Source of the DNA: Ahaetulla prasina
Taxonomy: Eukaryota > Chordata > Lepidosauria > Squamata > Colubridae
Length of the DNA: 64,000 nt
NCBI RefSeq assembly: GCF_028640845.1
Contig: NC_080540.1
Location: 138,966,920 to 139,030,919, forward strand
Reading direction: 5' to 3'
Part shown: piece after piece, positions 10,961 to 22,666 of the stretch
How the letters are laid out: each line of letters opens with the position of its first letter
Position numbering within the stretch: position 1 is the first letter of the stretch
Position numbers and translations under genes: made by a program
The notes under the pieces: model-generated
What the model was told of the DNA's origin: nothing
What the model saw: only the letters and a program-made list of their open reading frames with translations
Databases searched by the model: none

Positions 10961-11454
10961 CTAGGCAGAGGAGAGAAAATGGGAGAGAAGTTATATGTTG
11001 TGATTTCAGTGGCAAGCTTAGGATTTTACTGACAGAAACTACAGAAACTACAACTAAGATTCCTTTTAAAGTCTCACAGAAGAAATACTAGCTCTACAGA
11101 ACCAACCAGAAATAAGTGTGCTGATGATTTGTACCATCGGGAACAGAAGAACATGCTTGATCATTAGCAGCAGAGGTGGAGTGGGATGAAATGGAAACAG
11201 AAAGGCAGCTAGAAAGCAAATGTTGGTAAGACCTAAAGATCTTGTGATTCCAATGAGAAATTGGGATAGGCATCCAGCTGCTATTCTCCACTATTGGGAT
11301 ACAGCAGTAATGGAGAAAAGGAGAATCTTTCACAGGAAAGTTGTGAGCCGATTACACAAACACCAACAGCAAAGTACACATTAGACCAGTATTGAGCTTT
11401 GTACTTTTTAAAATTCAATAGAAAGTGTAAAAAACTTTCTTTTCCCATCAGAGA

Positions 11455-11710
11455 TACAGAATATAGAAGTGACCTTAGTGGTCTTCTAGTCTACCCCCCT
11501 GCCCAAGCAGGAGAACCTGTACCATTCCAGACAAATGGCCATCCAATCTCTTCTTAAAAGCTTCCAGTGATGGAGCACGCACAAATTCTGAAGGCAAGCC
11601 TTGAAGCAGTAGAGTAAAACTGAAACAGAATCACAGAATTGGAAGGGACCTTGGAGGCCTTTTAGTCCAATCCCTTGCTCAAGCAGGAGACCCTATACCA
11701 TTTCAGGTCA
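11455..11710 (-). mobile_element. Two CR1 3' ends, reversed
   Basis: ACCTTAGTGGTCTTCTAGTC (11455-11610) is followed by a second, better conserved GAATTGGAAGGGACCTTGG (11630-11705). Both are reversed CR1 3' UTRs with little or no coding part. They are either tandem insertions or an internal duplication. Confidence 0.75.
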
Positions 11711-12089
11711 TCTCCAGTCCCATTATCAAGAAAAGGTCCCATTATCAATAAAAGGCTTTAGAGAAGATGATAGAATTAAGTTAAGTTCTTTTCTCTTTTA
11801 ACTTCCCTATTCCGTACTACTATCTAGAAGACCACTAAGGAGTAGAGGTAAGAGTTGGGTTTATTAATACAGACAACCCAAAAAGTGATAGGAACCTAAT
11901 GGGATCACAAATCTCTGGCATACTGGAAATATAGCACTAAGGAACAACTGTGTGCCTATATACACACACTTTTCCTAATTCCTCATAATAAAATTAGAGA
12001 ACAAACACCTTCCCTAAATCTGTATCCTCCAAATGAGTTGGAATTACAATCTGTAGAAATCCCTTCCCCCTCATTGCTAAACAGAATAG

Positions 12090-12335
12090 GAAACTCACCA
12101 TGGCCAACTTACTGTGGCCAACACACCATTGCCAATTTGCCATGGGCAATTCACCGTGGCCAGATCGTCACGGGACAACTCACCATGGGACACACAATTT
12201 TATTTAATTATTTAAAATAATTTAAAACTTTTGCCCTGAAGCAAGTTGGCCATGGCAAATTGTCCCGTGGCAAATTGTCCCGTGGCAGTTGACCATGGTG
12301 AGTTGGCTGTAGTGAGTTGTCTTAGACCTTGCTGT
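12090..12335. repeat. Inverted array of ~13-bp units
   Basis: The left arm has about seven diverged units of the form CACCATGGCCAA, CACCATTGCCAA, CGCCATGGGCAA-like. An AT-rich centre (~12198-12230) follows, then six units in inverse complement ending CCATGGTGAGTTGGC. Both arms are tandem and the whole is an inverted repeat. No coding ORF is supported and no family is recognised. Confidence 0.75.
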
Positions 12336-13245
12336 AGCTTCAGGATATCTGGGGGACATTAGGTTAGAGAATGCAGGCCTGAAAAATATAATTGGTATAT
12401 ATGAGTGCAAGAATTTCTTATGAGAAAGTTATGTCTTTCCAGTCACAGAAAATTATTCACAGACTATTTTTCTGGAACAGAATAAAACTTGAAAGTGTTT
12501 CCCTAAGGCATTTAAATCTTATTCAAATTGGACTACTTGCTATATGGAAAAGAGCTACATTTAATTTTACCAACAGCTTTGAGGTTTTTGCAATAGCAAA
12601 TATCCGCAACAGTAAGATTAAAGTCTCCAAAAAATGGCACAGCACCAACATTTAAACGTCCAAATTAGAAATAGTTCCTTGAATATTCAAACTGTTAGGC
12701 TTGAAAATGGATTGTGGCAGCTTGTAATACAAATATCCACTCGTCTTCCTGATCATTCATCAGGCAGGCAGCCTCTCTACATATGCTTTCCATCTTTCAG
12801 GTAGATTGGTATTAATTTTAATAGTTCACATCACAGGGCATTTACTCCATGAAGCATATACATTTCTCAGAACAGTATACTTATAAAAATCAGGGCTGCA
12901 TTTAAACATGGATTTAATTTGTATTTCTCTAGAACATCACAACATAAACCTGAGTCTCCTTACATATTGGATGAGAACCCAGTGTCTTATTATGCATGAT
13001 TATGTAGAATGCAAGAATTCAGTTGTGACATTAGAAAGAAGCAGCTGTTATTCTGTTTACCTCCTAGTGACTGAAGTAAAATGTACCCAGTTCTCTATTT
13101 TATGAGGCATGCAAAGTTCATCCATACAGAATAATGGCGAATGGCTTAGGAGTTGTCTATCTAGGGAATTGCTTGCCTCTGGAAAACTGGTTCCATTAAT
13201 GGATCAGCAGCTTCAGCTTCCTGAGCTATAGAGTAGGATTATTCT

Positions 13246-13490
13246 TTTTTAAAAAAAAATTTATATTTATATCCCGCCCTTCTCCGAAGACTCAGGGCGG
13301 CTTACATTGTGTAAGGCAATAGTCTCATTCTATTTGTATATTTATATACAAAGTCAACTTATTGCCCCCCCAACAATCTGGGTCTTCATTTTACCTACCT
13401 TATAAAGGATGGAAGGCTGAGTCAACCTTGGGCCTGGTGGGACTTGAACCTGCAGTAATTGCAGGCAGGCCTTCTGCTTTGTCACCTCAG
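13246..13490 (-). mobile_element. tRNA SINE with L2-type tail, reversed
   Basis: Starts with ATTTATATCCCGCCCTTCTC and CTCAGGGCGGCTTAC (L2 tail reversed). It then shares CCAACAATCTGGGT and AAGGATGGAAGGCTGAGT with Sauria SINEs and ends near a reversed B box (GGGACTTGAACC). A second copy is at 52583-52830. Confidence 0.85.
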
Positions 13491-14883
13491 AAGAGAAACT
13501 CAAGATCTTCCCCATTTATGGCCGAGAGGACCTGAGGCAATCTTTCTACATTCCTTCTTGAATAGCCTCTCCAACTGTACAATAGACACTAACTCTGATG
13601 CACTTCAAGAAGTCCATTAAAACAATATTGCTCCCCAGAGTTATTAATGGCTAATTTAGATGTTGCCATTGTGATGTGATGTTAGTAGGTGGGTATTTAA
13701 TTTATTGTAATTGTTTCATTGATTTGGTGTTTTGCTTTGTGTAAACCACTGGCAGTCATACCTAGAATACAATATATAAAAAAATTAAATAAAGTGTCAC
13801 CCTTTGAGGTTCCTTTGGCTAGTTGTTCTTTCGAACAGCTAAGTCACTCTCTCTTATTTATGATCAGAACTGTTAAGACACATATTAACTGCAGAGACAT
13901 AATTTGTATTTGGTGTTTCATTAACATTAAAGTCTTATTTTTAATACTTATGAGAGCCTGGTCTGGGTTCAGTTTAGTCAACTACTTTGGTGGTCTCTGC
14001 AGCTATATAACAAATGAATGATTCACAGTCATGGGGTTGTCATTATGTGTTTGGTTTATGGCTTAGCATGAATTCATGGTTGTGGTCTATACTCCATGCT
14101 TTTGCTATTAGGATGGATTCAGACATCATGTAAAGCCAATTCTTCCCCCCACTCCAACACCCCAGGAAAGAATTCAATGAAATAAGGTTGTTTTGCAGGG
14201 CTCAGGAAACGTGTACTCTGTGGCAATTTGTGCTTTTTGCAGTGATCTTCCCCCAGAGATTCATGTGGCTCCTATTCTTGTATCATTCAGGAAACTATTA
14301 AGACCTGGGTATACTGATTAGGGACAGGATAATTTTGTCCTTCCGTTTTATTCTGTTTTGAATACTCTGGACTTCCAGTCAGTGGTATCTTTTATATGCT
14401 TTCATAGATACATTAGTTCTTACTTGTAAGTCGCTCAGTCTTTTAGGAGTTTATTTATTAAATAATTAAGAAGAAATAATAATGTGGCAAATGACAACTT
14501 CAAATAGGGACATAGAAAGTGGAAAAACATTGGAGTTTTCCATTTCTTCTGTACTTTACATCTGCATCTGCTCTAGTTTGTTACTTATCAAAGGCTAGTG
14601 ACATATTTTATTCATTATAAATTAAGTTGCTGAATATTTTTTCTAATAGGGCTCATTGATGTAATTATTCATTTTTATGGTAGTGTTGAGCATTTCCATC
14701 ATTAGCCAGAACTGACTAGCTTGTTTTTTTTTAAAAAAGGAAACACAAGCTGTTCAGTGCCTTGGATCCCATTTTTTTGTTGTCTTCCTTGTAAACACCA
14801 CTTCTTAATCTTTCTACTTTTGCACTTTTGTTCCAAGTGACACACTTTAATCCAATGGAAAAGTAATGTCTGTACTGGAGGGA

Positions 14884-14930
14884 GGAATGGAGGAAGGAAG
14901 GAAGGAAGGAAGGAAAGAAGGAAGGAATTT
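14884..14930. repeat. (GGAA)n microsatellite
   Basis: About ten GGAA units with a few interruptions. Confidence 0.95.
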
Positions 14931-14943
14931 TAATTTCATGGTG

Positions 14944-14990
14944 ATTTATTTATTTATTTTTATTTATTAAATTTTTATACCGCCCTTTAT
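14944..14990 (-). mobile_element. Short L2 tail fragment, reversed
   Basis: TTTATTTATTTATTTTTATT then AAATTTTTATACCGCCCTTT, the last ~45 bp of an L2 3' end. Confidence 0.75.
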
Positions 14991-16542
14991 ACATGGTATT
15001 GTACTAACACGAAGTCTTCTGAATTAGAACTAGGTTCATGGTATGCACTATTACCTTCAGTTGGCAGTGGAAGCTTATGCGGGGAATGTGATTAAGTGAA
15101 GTTAGAACTCAACCATGCAACAAGTAGTCAAGAACTGAACGCAAAAGGAATGTAATCCAAACAGTAAGAAATATCAATTAATATAATGTTAGCCCTATGT
15201 GTAACATACATAAGGAGAGAGAGGAAGAGATAGTATTAGCCCTTTTAATACTTACCAAGCCTAAATCTGTGCATAAACATGTAAATAACTTCTTACTTCA
15301 GAGCCTCATACTTTTACCATGAGTTTTTCCATAATATTTTAATAAGTGGGAGCAGATAAAATTCACTCAGTCTGGACACCTTTCACACAACTACAGAAAG
15401 GCAGCAATTTTCTCTTGCGCTCTGCCTATAGTCCCCTATTCCACTTCTCTATACAGATTTGGGGAAAACACTTCTTGCAACTGATGAAGCACATTGTAAT
15501 TTCCAAAGTTGTAGTCTTTGTTAAATCTGTTCAGCTTCAAAGGCCCCTGTTAGTTTGATGTTTTATTGAAACATGGCTGTCCTGTGGGAACTTTCCGAAA
15601 GGAAATCTCCAACTGAGTAAACCATAACAGTAACAGACCATTTGGAAGGCTCACCGCATCAAATTCAAGAGCTTTTACTTATTGACTATTTAAATCAGCA
15701 TGACTGGAAGTCTGGAATAAACTTTTAAAAAAATGTTATTCTCAGCATGGGTTCTCAGCATGAAGGCAATTTGGGGAAGCAGCACTACTCAAGAGGGTTT
15801 TTAATTTTGCCCATTTGAAACACCACACTCAATCCATACGCAGCATGCATTGTTATGGGGAAAACTAAACAACCTGAAATTACCAGAAATTTTTCCCACA
15901 ATTCTGCCCTACAGAAACCTTGAAAAGGTCTCCATTGTCAATTAACGTAATCCACTCTGCTAAACTTTCCCAAAATATGGCATTCTCCAGATGTGCAGGG
16001 ACTGCAGTTCTTTGAATTTTCAACCAGCTAGACCAAATGCAGGGACTTATGGATGTTGCAGTCCAAACACTTCAGGAAAGGAATGAATTTGCGGAAGGAT
16101 GCAGTGAGTCTAAATGCAAACTAATGGCAATTTTAAATGCCCACAGACCATAGATTCTACAGAATTTGTATATTAGAAGATTGGGGACATTTATACCACA
16201 GGGAAATCTCTTATGAAAAATGGGGGAGGGGGGGGAGAAAAACACCCCATCCCTCCCAAGTTATTTTAAAAACTCAAGCACCTTAAAAGGCAATGTAGCT
16301 CCAAAACAAGTTGATTGAAAAACAAACCAAGCATCGCAGATTTCAAAAAACAAACACAAATAAATCTTATGTTAAACAAAAAAAGTGATACGCATTATAA
16401 CATTATATATTTGAAGAAAAACATTTGATAAAAGTAGAATAAGATGGGGAGAAAATAAAAAAAAGATAGCCACTCATATTCTAGATGAACAGAAACTTGC
16501 AGTTCTTGCCTCCACAAACAGTGTTAAAGATGCAGGGGAAAG

Positions 16543-16772
16543 CCAATTTGATCTCATGGTTAAGGGACCAGGTTAGAAACTAGGAGACTGTGAGTTCTAA
16601 TTCTGCCTCAAGCATGAAAGCCTGCTGGGTATGTTTTGGCTAGTCACTCTCTGAGCCCAAGCCACTTTGCAGCATTGTTGTTGTGGGAAAATAGGAGGAG
16701 GAAAAGTATTAGGTATGCTTGCTGCCTTGAGTGATTTATAAAAATAATAAAGGTGGGATTTAAAAACAATCT
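16543..16772 (+). mobile_element. tRNA-derived SINE (third type)
   Basis: An A box-like region TCATGGTTAAGGGA is followed by a B box-like GAGTTCTAATTCT. The body includes TTGTTGTTGTGGGAAAATAG and GGAGGAGGAAAAGTATTAGG, and the tail reads TTTATAAAAATAATAAAGGTGGGA. The arrangement is a plus-oriented tRNA SINE with a LINE-like tail. Confidence 0.75.
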
Positions 16773-17382
16773 AAAAAACCAACTGAAATATATAAATGTA
16801 ACATGCATTGAATAACACAATCACGCAAACTATAGAAACAATAGCCAGTCTGCCGATGTGATAAGAATTCCAGTACTGCCTCGCACAACAGTTTGCCTGA
16901 GTGACTAGCAGCCAAATAGCAATGCAATGCAATGCAACACAACATTTTCTGCTCTTTCGCTATACAGCTGCCTGAAGCCAGCCAGAAAGATGCCATCTCA
17001 GTGGGAGATATATTCTACATTGTGTCTCATTGACATAGCTAAAACAATTGTGGGAACAATAATAACAACAAAGCCACCTTCCAGAAAGTAGGGCCGCTGC
17101 AGCCATTTTCATCTTCAGATAGCAGTCTAGATTCTGGATTGACGTTCCATTGAAAAGCCTGCATTTAAATCATATACTGCCTGTTTCTTCATCTCTAACA
17201 TCAGGGGGAAAAATTCCATAAACTAGTATTTCATATTTTCTGACAAAAAGCAGAAGGGTATTTCATCGCAGTTTTTAAAGAAAATGTGTTTGTTAAATTG
17301 ATCAGGAGTGTTAGTATAAGCAGGGGGAGGGAGAATAAAGGGTTTGTTATAAAAATGATTTAGCCTCCGGAGCCCACCATAC

Positions 17383-17461
17383 CGTGGGGGGAGGTGATCC
17401 TCTTCCAATCAGGGGGACGTTTTCATACCGTGGATTCCCACCAAAGAGCACAGCTTGGTTC
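17383..17461 (-). CDS. TTYH2: TTYH2 coding exon (probable exon 13)
   Basis: A 79-nt exon after CTGCAG that completes the split Met codon and encodes NQAVLFGGNPRYENVP and then LIGRGSPPPT, ending phase 0 before GTATGG. NQA.LFG.NPRYENVPLIGR matches human TTYH2. Its last residues, PPPT, are the first part of a PPTY (PY) motif whose Tyr is the first codon of the next exon. A one-base-later reading of the donor (GGTATGG) would break the frame. Confidence 0.96.
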
Positions 17462-17689
17462 CTGCAGGTAAAGAGGAGTCAGATCAGGAGGACAATCTAT
17501 TAAAAGGAAATCTGTTATGGGCTACGAAATATTCCTGACATTCTCACAGAAGCAAGGGATCCTTGTTGGGGGCAGGAAGCCTGTGGGAGTGGGGAAAAGG
17601 TGGGAGTGTGGATACACAGGTATTATTAACGCTCGTCTTTGTGTCGGATGCACCACAGGTGCTTCCAACCTGTGTTGAAATAAGTAGCC

Positions 17690-17890
17690 AGTGAGATCAC
17701 TGCTGCTCGGGAGACATCCGGTTGGGGGTTCTTTCATGTCCCCATTAATGTGCCCACCAAAGTGGTATCTATTTATCTACTTGCGATTACATGCTTTCGA
17801 ATTGCTAGGTTGGCAGGAGCTGGAGCGAATGTCGGGAGCTTATCCCATCACGCAGCAGGTCTTGGATCTCGAGCCATTTATTAATTTTGC
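17690..17890 (+). mobile_element. Diverged fragment of the 46-kb SINE family
   Basis: CCCACCAAAGTGGTATCTAT, ACATGCTTTCGAATTGCTAG and GTTGGCAGGAGCTGG align in order with the better copy at 45727-46095. Both ends are eroded. Confidence 0.7.
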
Positions 17891-18605
17891 CCTTGCAGTA
17901 CCATGAAGATAGCTTAGAAGGGGAATCGGCAAATATTCATAAATGCCCTGATCATAGTCTTTTTTTGCCCTAGTACTCTCCAGATGATTAGATGGGAACT
18001 TCCATCATCTCTAGTTCAATACTCAAAGATACAGCTGGCTGAGGAAAATACAAATGCTACTCCCAATATATCTGAAGAACACCTGATTGGGAGAAGCTAC
18101 ACCAGCTCTCATGAGTTTTCTCCTTGATCTGTAAAACACCGTGGGAAAGGAATTCATTCTGGAACAAACTCTTCTACATTCAGTGAGCAATATGTACTGC
18201 GAAGAACAACTGAGCCTTGAGAAAAATAGCAAAGGACACGCGTACCCTCTTTCTTTTATGCGCAATAGGTGTGAGAGGAAGGACATCAAGCAAAAGTCAT
18301 CCAGGGACCGACAAAAAGAGCAGTAGTTAACATTCTGCTCCTCTCAGGCCTACCAATGCTCCAAATTTATTTTACAACATCCTCCAAAGGAGAAGGAGGA
18401 TGAGAAGAATAAGATGATGACTGGTTGCTTATCAAGTCAAAATTTAATCCAACCTTTCCTAAATGTTCTTCAGACATGTGGGCCTCTCATTCCCATTATC
18501 CCCATATGGCAGGGAATTTGAACATGTAATCAAGGTTACTAGGTTGAAAGGCTGGCAACTCAGCAGTTGTATTGAACTGTGCAATCACAAGTAGTTATGA
18601 ATATA

Positions 18606-19167
18606 CAGTAGTGGCCAAAATTGTGGAATCCTTTTGGGAAAAGTTTATTTTCTAAAACTAGCTAATAACACCACTTTTTTGGGGGAGTAATACCATAAAA
18701 TTATATATCAATGGAAAGATAATTTATTCAAGAATGTAATGCAATAACTTTTATGTAGGGTTTGCTATTGGAATAGCAGTTACAGTATAAAGAAGAAAAG
18801 TGAAACACAAAGAAAAATGGAAATCTCCCAAAATTATCAAGTCAGTTAATACTTATTGGGTAGCATGAATTATGGCCTTACAATGTCTTCCCATGGAGTG
18901 AACCAAGTCTTTTAGTTCTGCAGCTGTTATAATGTGAAACCAAGATTGAATGATTGTCTCTATTAACTGGGTTTTATTGCTGGGTTGCTTCTGACTAACA
19001 AGCTTCTTTAGTTGGCTCAACTGGGTTAAAGTCTGAGCTATTCCCAGGCCATTCCAGCAGTGGAATATGATTATCTTGAAACGCCAAAAAAAAAAAGTAG
19101 TTTATTAGTTATCAAACCTCAAAAATACACTTTTCCCAAAAGGTTTCCACAATTTTGGCCATTACTG
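18606..19167. mobile_element. 562-bp Tc1/mariner-type MITE
   Basis: Flanked by TA (18604-18605, 19168-19169). Inverted ends CAGTAGTGGCCAAAATTGTG and, complemented, CAGTAATGGCCAAAATTGTG match over ~38 bp to CCTTTTGGGAAAAG. The TA target and CAGT start fit Tc1/mariner. The interior has no open transposase frame. Confidence 0.9.
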
Positions 19168-20189
19168 TAGTGCAGGGCATTCACGGGCCTATATTCCAAG
19201 TGGGAAACCAAGTTTTCTGCAAATTGTCTTTATATGGCAAAATTTATATGCCTGTGAAAACCTCTTGGTACTCCGCTCAGGTAGTTTTTAGGTAGCATTG
19301 TTTCTCTCTGAGGATTTACTATAATGTACAGTATCCAAAAGAACAGTTTTGAATCAGCTTTTATTTTTAACCCAGATCTGAAATCAGCAACTAGGGTATG
19401 TTTCTGATATCACAATTGGGAAAAAAAATCATTCAGCAAAGAAATTGCATAATCTCTCTGTCTTCCTACCTAAATTGAAATCATAAAAGTGAGCAACACA
19501 ATGTTCCCTTCCCTTGTTTGATTACTCCTTAGAAGGACTTTTCATTTCTAAGATTTTGCAGCAAATGGTTCAGAGAGCTGAAGGGGGAGACCAGATGGTT
19601 TCCACCAGTTATGAAAACAGAAATGGGAAATCTCCTTCCTGCCACTTTGGATGGACTTTCTCCTCCAATGGACCTTTTCCATTGTTAAACCTCGCTCAAA
19701 TTCAGTAGGCAATTCCATGGTATCACCCTGAAGGAAACACTAACAACTTATGAGGATACTGAAGATGTGGGTTCAACAGCTGCCCGAAATCCAAGGTAGG
19801 ATTAAGTTGTACACAATACCCATCTGCATAGTGACAGATGGGATACGATGCCATCTCCAGAGCTTCCCCACCATGCTCTTTTCTGGTGGCTGCTGACCAG
19901 AAAATCTGTACTGAAGCTAGAAGTTACTAGATTTTCACAGACAAGGTGGCAATAGCTATATGTATCTTCTCATGCATAAATGAAAAATAAAGGTTCACTT
20001 GAGTCAAAATAAATTCCCAATGAATTTATGTACAGATCCATGTATTTTGCTTGACCAAAATATGGAAATGGTTGCACTGTCTTCATGATTTAACTTCTAG
20101 CCTAACCTGCAACCTTAGGATTTCTTAATAATCTCCCATCCAAGGCCTAAGCAACTCCGACAATGTTCAACTTTTTTGACATCAAACAT

Positions 20190-20540
20190 CCCCCCAATTT
20201 TTTTTATTGCTATCCATTATTTCCTTCCAAGCCAAGTCATAGAAAGGGGCAAAAAGGAAGTACCATGAATACTTGTAGATGAGCTGAGAATTTTGGGTTT
20301 CAAAATACACCCCCAAAATTGGGTTCGGCTTATCTGCAGACCAGTCTGTCATGGCCTTAAAAATCATAGTTTTATAAATGCTGACATAACACTTTCAATT
20401 TTCTGTCCACTGCTGTGATTAAAAATGCAAGGACTGACTTATCCACGGGTGACCCATTTTTCATGGCATTTTTGGTTGAAATTTCAAGAGTTGGCTTATC
20501 TGTAATTATAAACGATAAATGGCCAAGACTTCCTCCATCA
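20190..20540. repeat. Possible decayed DNA element
   Basis: Contains GGGTTCGGCTTATCTGCAGA and TGACTTATCCACGGGTGACC, which recall internal parts of reptile DNA transposons. No TIR or TSD was identified. Confidence 0.3.
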
Positions 20541-21171
20541 AAAGTCAGCACATTTTCCAACCAATCAATCCATAAATATATTTAAACAAGATCTTTTCAT
20601 AAAAGGGTATGTAAATGTATATGACAACTCAACAAGAAAAAAAACGTAATTAACGAATAATAAAAGATGCAAAAAGTAAGACAACAGCTTGTTTCACACA
20701 TATTCTCTATTTTAAGAACTGCATCTAGTCTTTATTTTTAAAAATGTTTTCTCCAACATAACAGTTCAAAAGTACGGTTTTTCAATGTTTTTCATCCGTA
20801 AGGCCGTCTTCTTTCAATAAGAAGGCAATTGCTACAGTCTGAATACCTAGCAGCTGTATAAAGCTGGATTTTGGGTCTCGTGGCTGGGATGTCAAGATTA
20901 TGAAGGATATGGGTTGACAGCTATTAGGTTGGTAAAATGGGAAAACATAATGGTTTTCAGAGAAAGATGGAATGATGGAAGCATCAACAAAAGGCAGCCC
21001 AAATCTGAACAGGGAAAGACAGTACCAGAGTATAGTAAGTTAAGGTGGAGAACACCAAATAGCAGAAGCTATCTCTGTTGCCGCCTTGAAAACCTCACAG
21101 GAGAGGAAGTGGGCTTAAGTACTGATTACTGCATAACTTCTGCATCTTCTACTAATTCCATGCATACTTAC

Positions 21172-21357
21172 ATGTACTCAGACACTGGTGCATTGGAGAT
21201 GGTTTGAGTAGGAGGCTGAAGGCTTGTCTGACTGCCCAGGCTGCTACTGTAGCTACAGAAACTACGGAGTTGCCCGCGGTTGGGATTGTGGGCAGCAATA
21301 CGTCGAGCCTGTGGGTTGAAGGGGTCCTCTTCGTCTATGTCATCATAATCCCGATCC
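21172..21357 (-). CDS. TTYH2: TTYH2 coding exon (probable exon 12), cytosolic tail
   Basis: A 186-nt exon after CTTCTAG that completes an Arg codon, then encodes 61 residues, and leaves AT before GTAAGT so that a Met is split with the next exon. It begins DRDYDDIDEEDPFNPQARR and ends SNAPVSEY. The acidic run and the Ser-rich FCSYSSSLGSQTSLQPP block are hallmarks of the TTYH2 C-terminal tail and are nearly identical to human. This is the clearest single diagnostic exon in the window. Confidence 0.98.
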
Positions 21358-22322
21358 CTAGAAGGAAAAAAACAACAACAACGGCCCAACTTAGAAAATA
21401 AAATCAAATCTGAACACAGGGGATAGTTATGAACGGACTGGCAAGTGAGAAGATGTAACACTCATTCCTGGAGGGATCGGGTATTTCAGTTGCTTCATTT
21501 TAAGGTTTCCTTTTTAATGTTAGCAGAGACCAGGAAAGGAACCATAGTATCTGAAAAAAGAGAGCTTTTGTTCCACTGTAGAAAACCCAATCCCAAGGGA
21601 CAGTTCACGTTAATCAGGAAGCGGGGGGAGGGGCGGAAGCAGAAAGAACTGATTGTACTTCCTTCACCATTTTTAGGTAATGAAAGAAGAATGAACATAC
21701 AAAAGTTATCAAAAAATTGATGTTTTGATGATCAGGAATGTATTATTTATTAAATTTATATGCCACCCCTCTCACTGTCGAGTGACCCTGGGGAGCTTAA
21801 AACTAAGGAATGCTAGAGAGTGCCTATACGTGATGCTAGATAATGGGGAGAATATTCTTTTGTTGTGTTTTTCTCTCTCATAGATGAATTGCCTGATTCT
21901 TTATCCCTCTTACTGTTCTCTCCATCCTCTCTCACCAAATTAAAGGTGAATATGAGAAACCCAGAAAGACACGAGAGGTTAACTATTCAACAATTGATGA
22001 ATGCATTTTTGTAAGTGACATTAAGTGGCCATAACATTACTAAATAACCTTATGCTATGCTATTTAGTCAATATCTCCCACTGCATAGTCTCTAGAATGC
22101 TTCTTTAAGTTCTTCAACATGCACAGCTCTCAATGAGGACGGGACAATAGGAAGATCAGCTCATAACTCTGCAACTTTATTGAAGGAGAAATCAGACATG
22201 TTCTGGCTGTTGCAGAAAATCACCCGTTTTTATTTTATTCATCCCATTTTCAAAACATCTCTCTATCGTCAGCAAGGTTATTTTGACTTTGTGGTAGCCC
22301 CGGGAAACTTATTCCGTTTTAC
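21358..22322 (-). other. TTYH2: TTYH2 intron, 965 bp
   Basis: Between GTAAAA and CTTCTAG. Holds a diverged L2/SINE tail at 21740-21800 (ATTTATTAAATTTATATGCC, then CACCCCTCTC). Nothing else recognised. Confidence 0.9.
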
Positions 22323-22465
22323 CTGCTGGCTAAATGTTTCCAGGCTCGAGGCACGGCACATATGATGGTGGTGAAGGATACAGCAGCCATCAGAGAGAAG
22401 AGGGTGAGGTAGAGCAAGCCTTCCACCCCATCGTAGCAGATCCCAACCAAGGCATCCAGGTAATC
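22323..22465 (-). CDS. TTYH2: TTYH2 coding exon (probable exon 11), fifth membrane segment
   Basis: A 143-nt exon after CTAAAG, leaving two bases before GTAAAA. It encodes 47 residues starting DYLDALVGICYDGVEG, followed by a long hydrophobic stretch and the cytosolic AVPRAWKHLAS. The Cys in GICYDG is the fourth conserved extracellular cysteine (human ~382). The hydrophobic stretch is the fifth and last membrane segment. PRAWKH is identical to human TTYH2. Confidence 0.97.
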
Positions 22466-22573
22466 CTTTAGTGAAAGAAAGGGAGGGGAGGAAAGAAGAA
22501 AGGAAGGAAGGGTCTTGCTCCTGTGCTACGAACACCTTTGTCCCCAAAGCAGAGCGTGCCTTATGCTGCTTAC
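22466..22573 (-). other. TTYH2: TTYH2 short intron, 108 bp
   Basis: The shortest intron seen. On the gene strand, the ~45 nt before the acceptor is an almost pure pyrimidine tract (plus-strand GGAAGGAAGG-type purines at 22470-22512). Confidence 0.93.
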
Positions 22574-22666
22574 CTTGTGAAGGCCCCTGCAGTCCAGCAT
22601 GGCAGTCAGCTGGTGGAGGTTGATTTCAGAGTAGTTCAGTAACTTCTGTATATCAAGCAGCTCTGT
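22574..22666 (-). CDS. TTYH2: TTYH2 coding exon (probable exon 10), extracellular
   Basis: A 93-nt, phase 0/0 exon after CTGCAG, ending AAG before GTAAGC. It encodes 31 residues from TELLDIQKLL through NYSEINLHQL to DCRGLHK. NYS is an N-glycosylation sequon (NSS in human). The Cys in LDC corresponds to human Cys367 and CRGLHK is identical. It is separated by only 108 bp of intron from the next exon. Confidence 0.96.

Larger units (their letters stand above)
10961..17382 (-). other. TTYH2: TTYH2 intron (last), 6.4 kb
   Basis: Bounded by GTATGG at 17382 and TAG at 10961. Holds CR1 ends, an inverted unit array, L2 tails, an L2-tailed SINE, a (GGAA)n tract and a third SINE type. The remainder, such as 12.35-13.24, 13.5-14.87 and 15.0-16.5 kb, shows no recognised feature. 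Confidence 0.9.
17462..21171 (-). other. TTYH2: TTYH2 intron, 3.7 kb
   Basis: Between GTAAGT at 21171 and CAG at 17462. Contains the SINE fragment at 17.7 kb, the Tc1-like MITE at 18.6 kb and a possible decayed DNA element at 20.2-20.5 kb. The remaining DNA shows no recognised feature. Confidence 0.9.

Noticed and set aside
12090..12335. CRISPR-like repeat array
   Set aside because: Units are adjacent without spacers, are inverted between arms, and the genome is a vertebrate's.
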